The notes: a model not told the origin generated them from the sequence alone. Positions 15,423 through 24,402 are shown, counted from the stretch's first letter. The stretch: DNA of 64,000 nt from Nitrospira sp. ST-bin5 (GCA_002083555.1 MSXN01000001.1:1-64000); one strand, 5' to 3'. Translations and numbers: made by a program.

Positions 15423-16448
15423 TTAGGGTGTTGCTGGAGCCTTCACCGGTGCCTTGGCATCAGCGGGCTTGGCCTTGCCGGCCTTCCCCTTGTCTTTCTC
15501 TTTGTCTTTCGCTGCCTCTTCTTCGGCTTTCTGCTTTTCGATCGCCTCAACCTGGGCCGCAAGCTGAGCCACCTGCTTTTCAGCTTTATTGAGCGTATCG
15601 ACCGGCTTGTAGAGCGGCGCGGCTTTGACTTCAGGCTTCTTGCAGCATTCATGCGGATGGGGCGTACTGACTGGCAGGCCGGACCAAAACAGCATCGAGA
15701 GCACGAGGCCCACCAGCGTGATGGCCGTCAGCATCAGTCCTTGGTCGGCCGGCACACGCATCAAATCCCACCGCGTGACCAATGCTTGATAATCTCCCGA
15801 TGCGGGTCCCGCACTCTGCGCCGCACTCCGAATCACACGACCGACGAGAGACACGCCCAGCAGCATCATGACGATCAGGACTGTCGTAGAGGCGCCACCC
15901 CAGAGGGTAAGTTCGATCCCGATCTTTTCGGCCACAGGAACCGCCTTCAGCATCTCGGTTTCAAAGAGGCTGTGCGACAACTCTATGGACGTCTGCGTGG
16001 CAAAGCTCACGACCACCCACAAGATCGGCATAAAGAGCGCACCCACGAGCGCAGTCTTGAGCCATAGTGATAACCCAAGTCCGTCCGGCGGCTCCTTGCT
16101 GAGCTTTTCAAGGAACAACGTTCTTGCCACCACACCGGTGGCCCAAATATCGATGGGGATGCAAATCAGGAAGAGCAACGCAATGCCCGCGCCTTCCCCG
16201 AGATGCGGCTCAGCCACCATGGCGAGAATCGGCATGGCAAAGACGGTCACGGGGCTGGCAAGATACATCAGACACGCCAGGCCAATGCGGGCCTCAAAAT
16301 GAATCAGGCCCAACGCCATAAACAGTAGACAAAGGCCAATCTTGATTGGGAATCCGGTCCAACAGGTGGACCAGAGGACGTTCAATCCAAGCTTGACAGG
16401 GGACGGTAATTCTCGCTCGGTCATAGTTTCATCTGGGGCGCGGTTCAC
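15423..16448 (-). CDS. Polytopic membrane protein of respiratory cluster, unknown
   Basis: The protein of 341 residues (GTG at 16448; ATG at 16424 is an alternative) has six or more hydrophobic helices, then a short HPHECCKKPE motif and a long Lys/Ala/Pro-rich tail with coiled-coil character (about 275-341). I do not recognise the family. It lies between the cytochrome b and bd-like genes with short spacing, so it is probably a structural subunit of the same complex. The His-Pro-His-Glu-Cys-Cys motif could bind metal or heme, but this is only a suggestion. Confidence 0.7.
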   Translation of the reverse strand: MNRAPDETMTERELPSPVKLGLNVLWSTCWTGFPIKIGLCLLFMALGLIHFEARIGLACLMYLASPVTVFAMPILAMVAEPHLGEGAGIALLFLICIPIDIWATGVVARTLFLEKLSKEPPDGLGLSLWLKTALVGALFMPILWVVVSFATQTSIELSHSLFETEMLKAVPVAEKIGIELTLWGGASTTVLIVMMLLGVSLVGRVIRSAAQSAGPASGDYQALVTRWDLMRVPADQGLMLTAITLVGLVLSMLFWSGLPVSTPHPHECCKKPEVKAAPLYKPVDTLNKAEKQVAQLAAQVEAIEKQKAEEEAAKDKEKDKGKAGKAKPADAKAPVKAPATP

Positions 16449-16462
16449 GTCGCCCCGCTCAA

Positions 16463-17575
16463 CTAGTCCAAAAATTCCCGGTTGATAATGGCGGCCACGG
16501 TAAAGAGAAGAATCATCGCCATCACGACAATCCAGCCGATCAGCGCGATGGGGCGCTTGAAAATATTCCGCTCAGGATCTTTGTCGATGAAGGGCAAGGC
16601 GGCCAACAGGGCCATAAACGCGCCAGGCAGCGCCATGGCGCCCACGAACTGCCCGAACTCGCCACCGAACATTTTAAGCCGCAGCAGTTGGAACAGGAAC
16701 AGGAAGTACCACTCCGGCTCAGGATGATAATCGCCCGGATCCGGCGTCGCTTCCTCAAGGAGCACCACCGGCTCCCAGAACGCCAACGCGCAGATAGTAA
16801 AGAACACCGTGATCATCCCAACGATATCTTTCCAGATTTGGCGCGGGAAGAAATAGTCGGTCTTCGCCTTGATCTCTTCCGGGGTGCCGCGGAACGGACC
16901 GGCTGGACCTGCGGCCCTAAACAAGAAGATATGCAACCCGGCAAGACCCATCAAGGCCGCCGGCAGAATCATCACGTGGATGACAAAAAAGCGACTGAGC
17001 GTCATCTGTCCGGGAATCGCCCCGCCCTTGAGGAAACGGGCCATGAAATCTCCGATGACCGGAGTCTTGTCCATGATCTCGACACCGACCGTCGTCGCCC
17101 AATAGGCGCGCTGGTCCCATGGAAGCAAATACCCGGTAAACCCGAAGCCCATGACGATTCCGAAAAGTGCCAGCCCGACCAGCCAGATCAATTCGCGAGG
17201 ACTCTTGTAGGCGCCCCAGAGAAAGACCTGCGACATATGCGCGAAGACACAGACCACCATCGCGGTCGAACCCCAGAAATGGTAGCTGAGGAGGAACCAC
17301 CCGTAATCGACTTCGTGAATGATGTATTGCGTGCTGGCAAACGCGTGGTCTGCGGTGGGCACATAGTAGAACATCAGCAGAATGCCGGTGACGGCCTGCA
17401 TGATGAAAATGAACAACAGGATGGAGCCGAAGACGTAGGCCCAACGGGAGCCTCCGGGGACCGGCTCGTTGAGCATCTTCGCTTGAATCGTCTTAAGGCC
17501 GACCCGCTCGTCGACAAAGGCAATGACCTTTTCGAGGGCAGTGAGCTCAGTTGAAGAGGACGGTGTCTGTTGCAT
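16463..17575 (-). CDS. Cytochrome b (b6 plus subunit IV type)
   Basis: The 370-residue protein has about eight membrane helices and all the ligands of a quinol-oxidising cytochrome b: His99 and His113 in helix B (spacing 13), and His200 and His215 in helix D (spacing 14, the b6 pattern rather than the bc1 pattern). The quinol-site motif PEWY is at 287-290, in a segment that in b6f complexes belongs to separate subunit IV, so this is a fused form. The Cys that binds the extra heme ci in b6f is not seen at the expected place (AYVFGS). It is followed without a break by the genes of the cluster and preceded by the Rieske gene. Confidence 0.93.
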   Translation of the reverse strand: MQQTPSSSTELTALEKVIAFVDERVGLKTIQAKMLNEPVPGGSRWAYVFGSILLFIFIMQAVTGILLMFYYVPTADHAFASTQYIIHEVDYGWFLLSYHFWGSTAMVVCVFAHMSQVFLWGAYKSPRELIWLVGLALFGIVMGFGFTGYLLPWDQRAYWATTVGVEIMDKTPVIGDFMARFLKGGAIPGQMTLSRFFVIHVMILPAALMGLAGLHIFLFRAAGPAGPFRGTPEEIKAKTDYFFPRQIWKDIVGMITVFFTICALAFWEPVVLLEEATPDPGDYHPEPEWYFLFLFQLLRLKMFGGEFGQFVGAMALPGAFMALLAALPFIDKDPERNIFKRPIALIGWIVVMAMILLFTVAAIINREFLD

Positions 17576-17580
17576 AGTGA

Positions 17581-18516
17581 TCAGATGATCCGGATTTGAG
17601 TTTTAGTACCGGCCTTGAATTCCATATCGATGATTTCGACTTCGCCTGTAGCAGACACCTTAATGGGAAGCGAGTCGAGCGCTCGCGGCGCCGGCCCATC
17701 GAGCACTTTTCCGGACGCGTCATAGATGCTCAAATGGCAGGGACACAGGAAGACCTGCCCCAACACTTTGTGCTGCCGCCACTTATACCCGCACCCGAGG
17801 TGCGGACATTTTCCGGAAAACGCGACGAAGGGGAAATCTTTCTTATTCGTCCAGACCGTCTTGCCGAAGGCATCCTTAAATTCCATGTCCTTGCCCTGAT
17901 AGACCTTCTCAAGGACGGCAGGAGTCACCTTCAACACCCAGACGTTCTTCTCGATCTCGGACTCGGGCATGTAGGCTTCTTTGACTTTGCGCTTATACTT
18001 GAACTGGACGCCGATATCGTCTTGCTTGATCTTGCTGACATTGCCGATCTTGAGCCATCCGTTGTCGAACGGAGAATACATGGGCTTCATGAGATAGCGC
18101 AGAACCGGGAAGGCAATCGGCAATCCGATCAGAAAGCCGATGACGTGAGTAAAGTTCATGAAGAACGTGCGCCGCTTGACGCTCTTCTCCAACTCGGGGA
18201 ACGGGACCAGCACTTCGCCCGGCGTGACATGCACGCGCTCTTCTAGATGAGCAATCTCGACTTCATGCGTCGTCACATAGTCTTCACGCTTGAACGGCGG
18301 CAGCTCAAGAATGTCGCCGGCTGCCGCCCGCAGCTGAACGAAATCCTCACCGACCGACTGCACAAACGTCATGGCGACTTGCCGCTCCCCGCTGCCATTC
18401 GTCGAGACAACGATATGGCTGATCTCATGGGAGAGAGGGTCGACGATGACCTTGGAGACTTCCCCGATTTCGCGGTCCGTCGCGCGGACTTTTGATTTGA
18501 GTTTCGGCTGCATCAT
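17581..18516 (-). CDS. Rieske iron-sulfur protein with N-terminal PRC-like domain
   Basis: The protein has 311 residues. The Rieske cluster ligands are intact: Cys237 and His239 in CPHLGC, and Cys258 and His261 in CPCH, with Cys242 and Cys260 as the disulfide pair. A single membrane helix is at about 119-141. Unlike ordinary Rieske subunits, residues 1-100 form a soluble N-terminal domain with the PRC-barrel pattern (KVRATDREIGEVSKVIVDP). The segment between helix and cluster is also long (about 95 residues). The gene precedes cytochrome b and overlaps the stop of the upstream cytochrome c gene as TAATG. It is the electron-accepting subunit of a bc-type complex. Confidence 0.93.
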   Translation of the reverse strand: MMQPKLKSKVRATDREIGEVSKVIVDPLSHEISHIVVSTNGSGERQVAMTFVQSVGEDFVQLRAAAGDILELPPFKREDYVTTHEVEIAHLEERVHVTPGEVLVPFPELEKSVKRRTFFMNFTHVIGFLIGLPIAFPVLRYLMKPMYSPFDNGWLKIGNVSKIKQDDIGVQFKYKRKVKEAYMPESEIEKNVWVLKVTPAVLEKVYQGKDMEFKDAFGKTVWTNKKDFPFVAFSGKCPHLGCGYKWRQHKVLGQVFLCPCHLSIYDASGKVLDGPAPRALDSLPIKVSATGEVEIIDMEFKAGTKTQIRII

Positions 18517-19322
18517 TACTTCATCTTGATGGGTTTCGGTGTATTGACGGATGTATTCTTGAACGTGGCGAGCCAGGAAGCCAAGGCCTGCACATCCTTG
18601 AGCTCCATCAGATCCTTATATTTGTCCGGCATCTTGCCCTTTTCATACTCGACATCAAAACCCTCTGCCTTGTAGGACTTGGGATCAAGGATCTTCTTGG
18701 CGATTTCCTCCTGCGGCAAGAGCGTCCCGATGTTATCGAGTTCAGGTCCGCGCTTCTTTCCACCCTCGCCCTTCAACTTGTGGCAGTTGTAGCACTCCTG
18801 CAGCTGCCATTGCTCTTCGCCGATTTTCAGGACATCGCCGCCAGAGGCTGCGGCAGAAGCAGGAACCGCCGCAGCCGCGCCGGCATCTTGACCTGCCGCG
18901 CCCTGCACCGTCCCCAACGCCTTAATCCGCTCCGTCAATTCCTTGGCCTTGAGATCCAGCTCCTTGGTGCGCGCGATGACTTCATCGGCCTTCCAGGGAT
19001 CGAGAATGTTGGGCTTGCCCTTCAGAATCTTGACGATCTTCCCCTTCTCATCTTCCGGATCGTATTGCGGCCAGAGGGACGCGCCTGAAATGAACACCGT
19101 GCAAAGAATGGCATAGAAGACCAGAAGGGACACGAGCGCCTTGCCCCCGCTCATCACCTTCATCGTCGGGGCATCGAGAATCAAGAAGACGACGGTGCCG
19201 AGCACGGCATACCCAAAGAAAAGCCATCGGAAAACAGGCGGAAAATCGAACGCCATCGTGGCCACATAAAGGCCGGCGCCGATCACGAGTCCGACGATAA
19301 TCTTGATGATTGCCTTGCCCAT
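18516..19322 (-). CDS. Membrane-anchored cytochrome c of bc-type complex
   Basis: The 268-residue protein has three hydrophobic segments (about 5-25, 31-50, 62-85), a predicted coiled coil (about 112-137), an Ala-rich linker and one heme site CYNCH (177-181). The probable Met ligand is in GKMPDKY. The ATG follows AGGAG. Its position just before the Rieske and cytochrome b genes makes it the probable cytochrome c1-like acceptor of that complex. Confidence 0.85.
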   Translation of the reverse strand: MGKAIIKIIVGLVIGAGLYVATMAFDFPPVFRWLFFGYAVLGTVVFLILDAPTMKVMSGGKALVSLLVFYAILCTVFISGASLWPQYDPEDEKGKIVKILKGKPNILDPWKADEVIARTKELDLKAKELTERIKALGTVQGAAGQDAGAAAAVPASAAASGGDVLKIGEEQWQLQECYNCHKLKGEGGKKRGPELDNIGTLLPQEEIAKKILDPKSYKAEGFDVEYEKGKMPDKYKDLMELKDVQALASWLATFKNTSVNTPKPIKMK

Positions 19323-19372
19323 AATGCTCCTCGTTCTAGATCCCTATGAATGCACCAGGATAAATTCGACCG

Positions 19373-21076
19373 TTACTTCGCCCCAGCGGGAACCGGACTG
19401 CCCTCTGGCGCATGCTCTTTCGGATGCGACGCGCGGAGCGTCACCAGAATCGCAAAACTCACCACGGCGTAGAACACCACGGTAATCCCCGTGATGTACC
19501 AAGCGGAGTAGGCCAGCGTCGGCGTAAAGGACTCCGCCGTAAAGTCCGGCAGCAAGTTGTACGTGTGAAAGTACTTCCGCAAGAGCGAGCGAACCGCCCC
19601 CATCAGCCCCATCGTCCAGATCGCGCTGAAGGCGAGGAAAATCAGGACGAATTGCGAGGCGTAATCGATCTTACCCCAGACGATGGTCCCTTGAGTCACA
19701 GCCCGATTGTAGATGATGTAATTGACCACCGTGACGAAGACGAGTGTGAAGGCCGCTGAATTCTTCGCCGGCATCAACGCCAGGAAGTTCCAATCAGACG
19801 GCAATTCCAACTCTGCGACCAGCTTCGCGCCGGTCGGAACAAATCCGTGCGGCGTCAGCCAAATCGCGTTCCCCACTACCACCATCAAGAAGCCAATCTT
19901 AATGACCGTCCTTGATGAGACCGTGATTGGGATAAAACGGCCGAGAATGGCCGGCGCGAGCAACATGGGCAAGAGGAACATCAGCGACTTTGGATCGGGC
20001 GCCGGATAATCCGTCAGCACCTTGGTCATGACCAAGGGAAGCGCGATCATCACAATCGGGGCGATGATGGTCATACGGACCTTCTCGACGCCCTCGATGC
20101 GCTTCATACTGAGCCAGATGTAATAGTTACTGGCCAGGAAGATGAGCCCGATCATCGCCCCCTGCATCTCAAAGAACATCGACAACTGGTCCGCCATCAT
20201 GTACGGACAGATGGACGCATCGTAGTCGCACAGCTCATAGGCCAACAAATAGCCCATGAACGGGAGGAACAAGAGCGCACCCACACCGATCATATTGCCA
20301 ACGAAGCCCATCCAGTCGTAATAGGCTCGCTCCTCGTCCTTCGTCGACCCCATGTACATGTACGCGGCGATCAGGCCGGCCACAAAGCCGCCGAACGTCA
20401 CGTTCCCAACCAGTCGGTGCATATTGAGCGGCATCCAACTGTAATTGAACATCTTGTCCCAGATGCTGGCCGTCGCCAGGAACTCAACGGGAGAGACACC
20501 CTCGGCTTTCACCGGCGTGTTCATGAAGGAGGTCGGACCGTCGATCACAAAGAGCGTAATCGATCCGATCAAGTTCAAGAGCACTCCGAGCGCAATGTGA
20601 CGCGCCTTCTTATTCCCCTTCCAGGCATCCCACGTATAGAAATACATGTAGAGCACGAAGGTCTCGCCGATGAACAGCAGCGGATAGATCACGGCGAAGA
20701 CGATAAAGAAGTGATTGATCAGCCAGGTCGTGAATTGCGGATAAGTCGCCAGCAGCACGAAGATGAAGAGACCACCGGTCAACGCCGTCATACTATAAAG
20801 AATGACCGTGACCTTGGTGACCTCTTTGGCCAATCGATCATAACGGGGATCCTGCTTCCGGTACCCCAGCCACTCCGAGATGACCACGAAAATGGGCGCC
20901 CCGAGAATAAATCCTGCGAACAGGATGTGGAGCTGAGCGACGATCCAGACAGCTGTCCGATTCCCAGTATAAGGGAATTCAACAGGCGGCGTACCCGGCG
21001 CCTGTGCGTAGGCCGTCCCGCCGAACAGCGCTAGAAGCGCAATGAGAGCCATGAGACTGCGCTGCCATGTTTTCAT
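19373..21076 (-). CDS. Cytochrome bd-like oxidase subunit I homologue (B)
   Basis: The 567-residue protein starts with a cleavable-looking signal (LFGGTAYAQA) and then has about 13 helices. It shares with paralogue A the motifs QLHILFAGFILGAPIF, NMHRLVGNVTFGGF, YYDWMGFVGNMIGVGALL and LASNYYIWLSMKRIEG, and so has a His at both equivalent heme-ligand positions. It differs by an insertion with two Cys (ELCDYDASICPYMM) not present in A. Two CydA-like paralogues without any CydB gene is not the canonical bd arrangement. It lies between a monoheme lipoprotein cytochrome gene and the c1-like gene. Confidence 0.82.
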   Translation of the reverse strand: MKTWQRSLMALIALLALFGGTAYAQAPGTPPVEFPYTGNRTAVWIVAQLHILFAGFILGAPIFVVISEWLGYRKQDPRYDRLAKEVTKVTVILYSMTALTGGLFIFVLLATYPQFTTWLINHFFIVFAVIYPLLFIGETFVLYMYFYTWDAWKGNKKARHIALGVLLNLIGSITLFVIDGPTSFMNTPVKAEGVSPVEFLATASIWDKMFNYSWMPLNMHRLVGNVTFGGFVAGLIAAYMYMGSTKDEERAYYDWMGFVGNMIGVGALLFLPFMGYLLAYELCDYDASICPYMMADQLSMFFEMQGAMIGLIFLASNYYIWLSMKRIEGVEKVRMTIIAPIVMIALPLVMTKVLTDYPAPDPKSLMFLLPMLLAPAILGRFIPITVSSRTVIKIGFLMVVVGNAIWLTPHGFVPTGAKLVAELELPSDWNFLALMPAKNSAAFTLVFVTVVNYIIYNRAVTQGTIVWGKIDYASQFVLIFLAFSAIWTMGLMGAVRSLLRKYFHTYNLLPDFTAESFTPTLAYSAWYITGITVVFYAVVSFAILVTLRASHPKEHAPEGSPVPAGAK

Positions 21077-21111
21077 GATGCCTCGCCGCTCCTCCTCACA
21101 AGAGTGAAATC

Positions 21112-21672
21112 TTACTTGCCTGCCGGAGCCGGGGCAGCCGGCGCTGCCTCAGGTGCCGCCGCTGGCGCTGCCGCCGCAGGAGCCGCCGACACGGCCGCCG
21201 CATCGACCCACGCCTTCTTACCCTCATCCCACCCTTTGCCGGCCAATCCGAAGTTGCGCTCATACAATACGAGCTTCCAACGATCTTCGTCCGACAATTT
21301 GCTCTTCCAGGCCTTCATCTTGGTGTTCGGCACGCCTTCCGAAATGCGCCAGAACCACACCGCATCCGAATACAGCTTCATCCGGTCGCCGACGCGGAAA
21401 TCGCGGGCGCCCGCCTTGACCGGTTTGCCGTCCTTGCCATGGCAGCTGGCGCAATTCACGTCAGGATTCGTCTCGCCGATGAAGAGCTTCCGCCCTTCTT
21501 CGAGCTTGGCCGCATCCGCCCACCAGCCAGCAGGCATGTGCTTATCGGCATACTCGGCAGGGGCAGGAGGAGGAGGAACGACCGGGCCTTCACCACCACC
21601 TTCGCCTCCGCCGCAAGCAGCTACCGCCATACCCAGACCCAACACCATCATCAGATGCCACGACATTTTCAT
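21112..21672 (-). CDS. Monoheme cytochrome c lipoprotein
   Basis: The 186-residue protein starts at an ATG preceded by GGAGG. A lipobox (AVAAC, Cys20) and then a Gly/Pro-rich spacer precede a cytochrome c domain with CASCH (74-78) and a probable Met ligand in the GVPNTKMKAW segment. The C-terminus is Ala/Pro rich. It is the first gene of the respiratory cluster in the minus-strand direction and lies 35 bases before the second bd-like gene. It is probably the outward electron carrier for that subunit. Confidence 0.88.
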   Translation of the reverse strand: MKMSWHLMMVLGLGMAVAACGGGEGGGEGPVVPPPPAPAEYADKHMPAGWWADAAKLEEGRKLFIGETNPDVNCASCHGKDGKPVKAGARDFRVGDRMKLYSDAVWFWRISEGVPNTKMKAWKSKLSDEDRWKLVLYERNFGLAGKGWDEGKKAWVDAAAVSAAPAAAAPAAAPEAAPAAPAPAGK

Positions 21673-21879
21673 ATGATTTCCTCCACTCCTTTTCTACGCC
21701 CGACAATGCATTTCAAGACCGACACATTCATCTTCAAGGCAGAAAAAAACGCCTCCGCAAGGGGCCGACCCTTACAAAAGCGCTACTCTGCGTTCACCAA
21801 AAAACCACAGCTATACATACCCCAACATCTCTGGCCTTCTCCCCCGGCGAGCGCCCCACTCCGCTCCCGGACCGGCCGA

Positions 21880-22425
21880 TTACTTTTTCCGCTTACCCTG
21901 CCCCTTCTCTCGCCTTCCGTCCTGCTTGCGCTGAGACCGAACGACTTTCACGCCAACTAAGAGAGCCACCAACCCGCCGACCACCCCAAGCACCACCCAC
22001 AACCATATTGGAGGCGCCGAACGATCATGAACACAACCGGATCCGAAATTGACCTGAATCCTTCGCTCACTCTCAAGATCCTTCGGATCGAACTGAATCT
22101 TATGGTGCTGCTGCTCGCCCTTGACCTCAACCAGAAGCGGATCACCTAGGTTGTCATTATGCAGGTGAAACGCTGCCTTATAGTACCCTCCGTCATCTGT
22201 TGTGACGGTCTGCCCATAAGAGATTCTCGTATCCTTGACTAAGACTTCAGTATTGGCGCTCGGCGTCCCGTCGGCTTTACAGACGAACCCTTCAACAGTA
22301 TACCGATGGTCGGCCTCATGGGTAGCGTACAGAATAGTTGGATGTGTAACGAAGATGCCGATGCCGGCCGTGGCGACCACGATGATCCACCGAAAGCCAG
22401 ACTTCCTTCTTGGTTTCCACTCCAC
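21880..22425 (-). CDS. Membrane protein with carboxypeptidase-regulatory-like domain
   Basis: The protein of 181 residues (GTG start, weakly supported) has an N-terminal membrane segment, a beta-sandwich region with TVEGFVCKADGTPSANTEVLVKD and TTDDGGYYKAAF, typical of CarboxypepD_reg/transthyretin-like folds, and a C-terminal membrane helix (about 143-163) followed by a very basic tail. The globular part is probably periplasmic. It lies upstream of the cytochrome cluster but is separated by about 200 bases, so co-transcription is uncertain. A specific function cannot be given. Confidence 0.65.
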   Translation of the reverse strand: MEWKPRRKSGFRWIIVVATAGIGIFVTHPTILYATHEADHRYTVEGFVCKADGTPSANTEVLVKDTRISYGQTVTTDDGGYYKAAFHLHNDNLGDPLLVEVKGEQQHHKIQFDPKDLESERRIQVNFGSGCVHDRSAPPIWLWVVLGVVGGLVALLVGVKVVRSQRKQDGRREKGQGKRKK

Positions 22426-22684
22426 TCGTCCGTGCCAATCCCCTTATTCCGGTTCATCCTATGACACGCGACGACTTGCAGAGTATCGTCGAATGCGCCA
22501 GCCAATTTTAAGGCCGATTCTTGTAACATAGCCCCTATTCTTTGTCAATTGCGATGGAAGGAAGAAAGGCCCTGAACAAGAGGGGAACGGGTGTTTTGGC
22601 ACGCTCAAACGAAGAGGATATTTTCAGAGAACGCGCGGGGTGAAATGTCCGCACTGGAAGGGATGAAAACACAACGGCGCGAGC

Positions 22685-23080
22685 CTAGAGATGCCCGCGG
22701 GCGCGGGCATCCTGCGCAATCTTGTCAGCCTCGGCTTTCCGCTCCGAATCTTTTTTCGCAACCCAACTCTCCCAGGAGTTGCCTGACGCCGTGTCTTCTC
22801 CGGAAAAGGCTACCGATACGACATCTGCATACCGAATCACCTGCACCCCAGAATCACCCTCGGGAAACACTTCAAACGTCGAGGCCTGCCCCTGTACCGT
22901 CCGATTGAAAAGATAACCGGTCACGTGCTGGCCCGATCGAAGCGTCACCGTCACATCTCCGCGATAGTCGAACGCCAACTCAATTGCCTCTGCAAGCTCT
23001 GCAAACGAGTGCGGAGCAAACTGTCGCCCCTGCAAGGAGCTGGCGGCTCCCGAGGCACTGTGGTTCTTCGTATCAGTCAT
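22685..23080 (-). CDS. Hypothetical protein next to hpnH
   Basis: The 131-residue soluble protein has an N-terminal segment SFAELAEAIELAFDYRGDVTVTL and a small beta-rich core ending in RYADVVSVAFSGEDTASG, then a charged helix with many Lys/Glu residues. The beta core recalls Sm-like or WYL-like barrels (RSGQHVTGYLFNRTV), but identity is weak. It begins 19 bases after hpnH ends and is probably in the same operon. Function unknown. Confidence 0.65.
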   Translation of the reverse strand: MTDTKNHSASGAASSLQGRQFAPHSFAELAEAIELAFDYRGDVTVTLRSGQHVTGYLFNRTVQGQASTFEVFPEGDSGVQVIRYADVVSVAFSGEDTASGNSWESWVAKKDSERKAEADKIAQDARARGHL

Positions 23081-23099
23081 GCGATTCGCACTCCTCTGT

Positions 23100-24116
23100 T
23101 CAGCGACTGGTAGGCAAGAGGGTCAATTTCACGGTTCGCCCGAAGCCGGACACCGTTCCGAAAGTATCTTCGACCGCCGAGGCTTCGTATCCGCAATGCA
23201 CCATGCAGTCTGCGCACTTTTCATTCCGACCGGTTCCGTACTGATCCCATGCCGTGTCCGCCATCAACTCGCGGAAGGTCTTTGCGTAGCCTTCTTGCAG
23301 CAAGTAACAGGGCTTCTGCCACCCGAACACGTTATACGTTGGATTGCCCCACGGAGTGCATTGGTACTCCCGCTTTCCCATCAGAAAGTCCAGGAACAGC
23401 GGCGATTGATTGAACTGCCAGCCCCGCTTGGGGCTGCCGAGAATACGAGAAAAGAGCTCTCGCGTACGTTCACGCTTGAGGAAGTGCTGCTGATCAGGCG
23501 CTTTTTGATAGCTGTAGCCAGGGGAAATCATCATCCCTTCGACTCCCAGCGCCATCATTTCATCGAAAAACTTCCGGACACGCTCGGGATTGGCATCATC
23601 GAATAATGTCGTATTGGTCGTGACGCGATGGCCGCGCTTCAACGCTTCCTTGATGGCCCGCACCGCAACGTCATAGACCCCGTCGCGACACACCGCCAAA
23701 TCGTGTTCATCCTTCAATCCATCCATGTGCACACTGAAGGTCAGAAACTTCGATGGCGTGTATTCATCCAGCTTCCGCTCCATCAAAATCGCGTTCGTGC
23801 AGAGATACACATACCGCTCCTGCGCCACCAAGCCCTCGACAATCTTGGCCATCTTGGGATGGATGAGCGGCTCCCCGCCTGGGATACTGACGATCGGCGC
23901 CCCGCACTCCTCGGCCGCCGCCCAGCATTGCTCAGGGGTCAAATGCTTATCAAGCACATGATCGGGATATTGGATTTTCCCGCACCCGGCACAGGCCAAA
24001 TTGCAACGAAACAACGGCTCCAGCATGAGGACGAGCGGATAGCGCTTCACGCGCTTCACCTTCTGCGTGAGCACATACTTCGTGACTGTATACATCTGGG
24101 ACAGCGGTACGGCCAT
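23100..24116 (-). CDS. hpnH: Adenosyl-hopene transferase (radical SAM)
   Basis: The 338-residue protein has the radical SAM motif C-X3-C-X2-C (Cys38, Cys42, Cys45 in FRCNLACAGCGK), the SAM-binding GGEP segment and a C-terminal Cys cluster (CADCMVHC) that may bind a further cluster or metal. Length and motifs match HpnH, which joins the 5'-deoxyadenosyl radical to hopene to form adenosylhopane, the first step of side-chain addition. The start has a good AAGGAG site. Partner enzymes Shc and HpnG are encoded at 33-36 kb, so the hopanoid genes here are split between two loci. Confidence 0.93.
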   Translation of the reverse strand: MAVPLSQMYTVTKYVLTQKVKRVKRYPLVLMLEPLFRCNLACAGCGKIQYPDHVLDKHLTPEQCWAAAEECGAPIVSIPGGEPLIHPKMAKIVEGLVAQERYVYLCTNAILMERKLDEYTPSKFLTFSVHMDGLKDEHDLAVCRDGVYDVAVRAIKEALKRGHRVTTNTTLFDDANPERVRKFFDEMMALGVEGMMISPGYSYQKAPDQQHFLKRERTRELFSRILGSPKRGWQFNQSPLFLDFLMGKREYQCTPWGNPTYNVFGWQKPCYLLQEGYAKTFRELMADTAWDQYGTGRNEKCADCMVHCGYEASAVEDTFGTVSGFGRTVKLTLLPTSR

Positions 24117-24327
24117 TCCCTGCTCCTTCCGATGAAGTTATATAGTGGACGGCTGGTGATCGCAGCCGGACATGGAGGCATTCAAAAATTCAGCGAATTC
24201 TAACACCTGCCAAAAACTCAGTCAATTTCGGCCCAGCCAGAGCCCCCTGCGCGCCCTCACTCGACTGACAGACTCTGTAATTGCGCACCGGGTATACCCG
24301 ACAAAAAAGAATGGGTAGGAGTGAAAT

Positions 24328-24402
24328 TGGAGGCGCCGAGCGGGTTCGAACCGCTGCATCGCAGTTTTGCAGACTGCTCCCTTACCACTTGGGTACGGCG
24401 CC
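24328..24402 (-). tRNA. tRNA-Cys (anticodon GCA)
   Basis: The minus strand gives a full cloverleaf: acceptor GGCGCCG/CGGCGCC, D-loop AAGTGGTAAGG, anticodon stem CAGTC/AACTG with anticodon GCA, T-loop GGTTCGAACC. The CCA end is encoded. It lies between ispG and hpnH, and its flanks (24117-24327 and 24403-24491) hold no supported gene. Confidence 0.95.
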
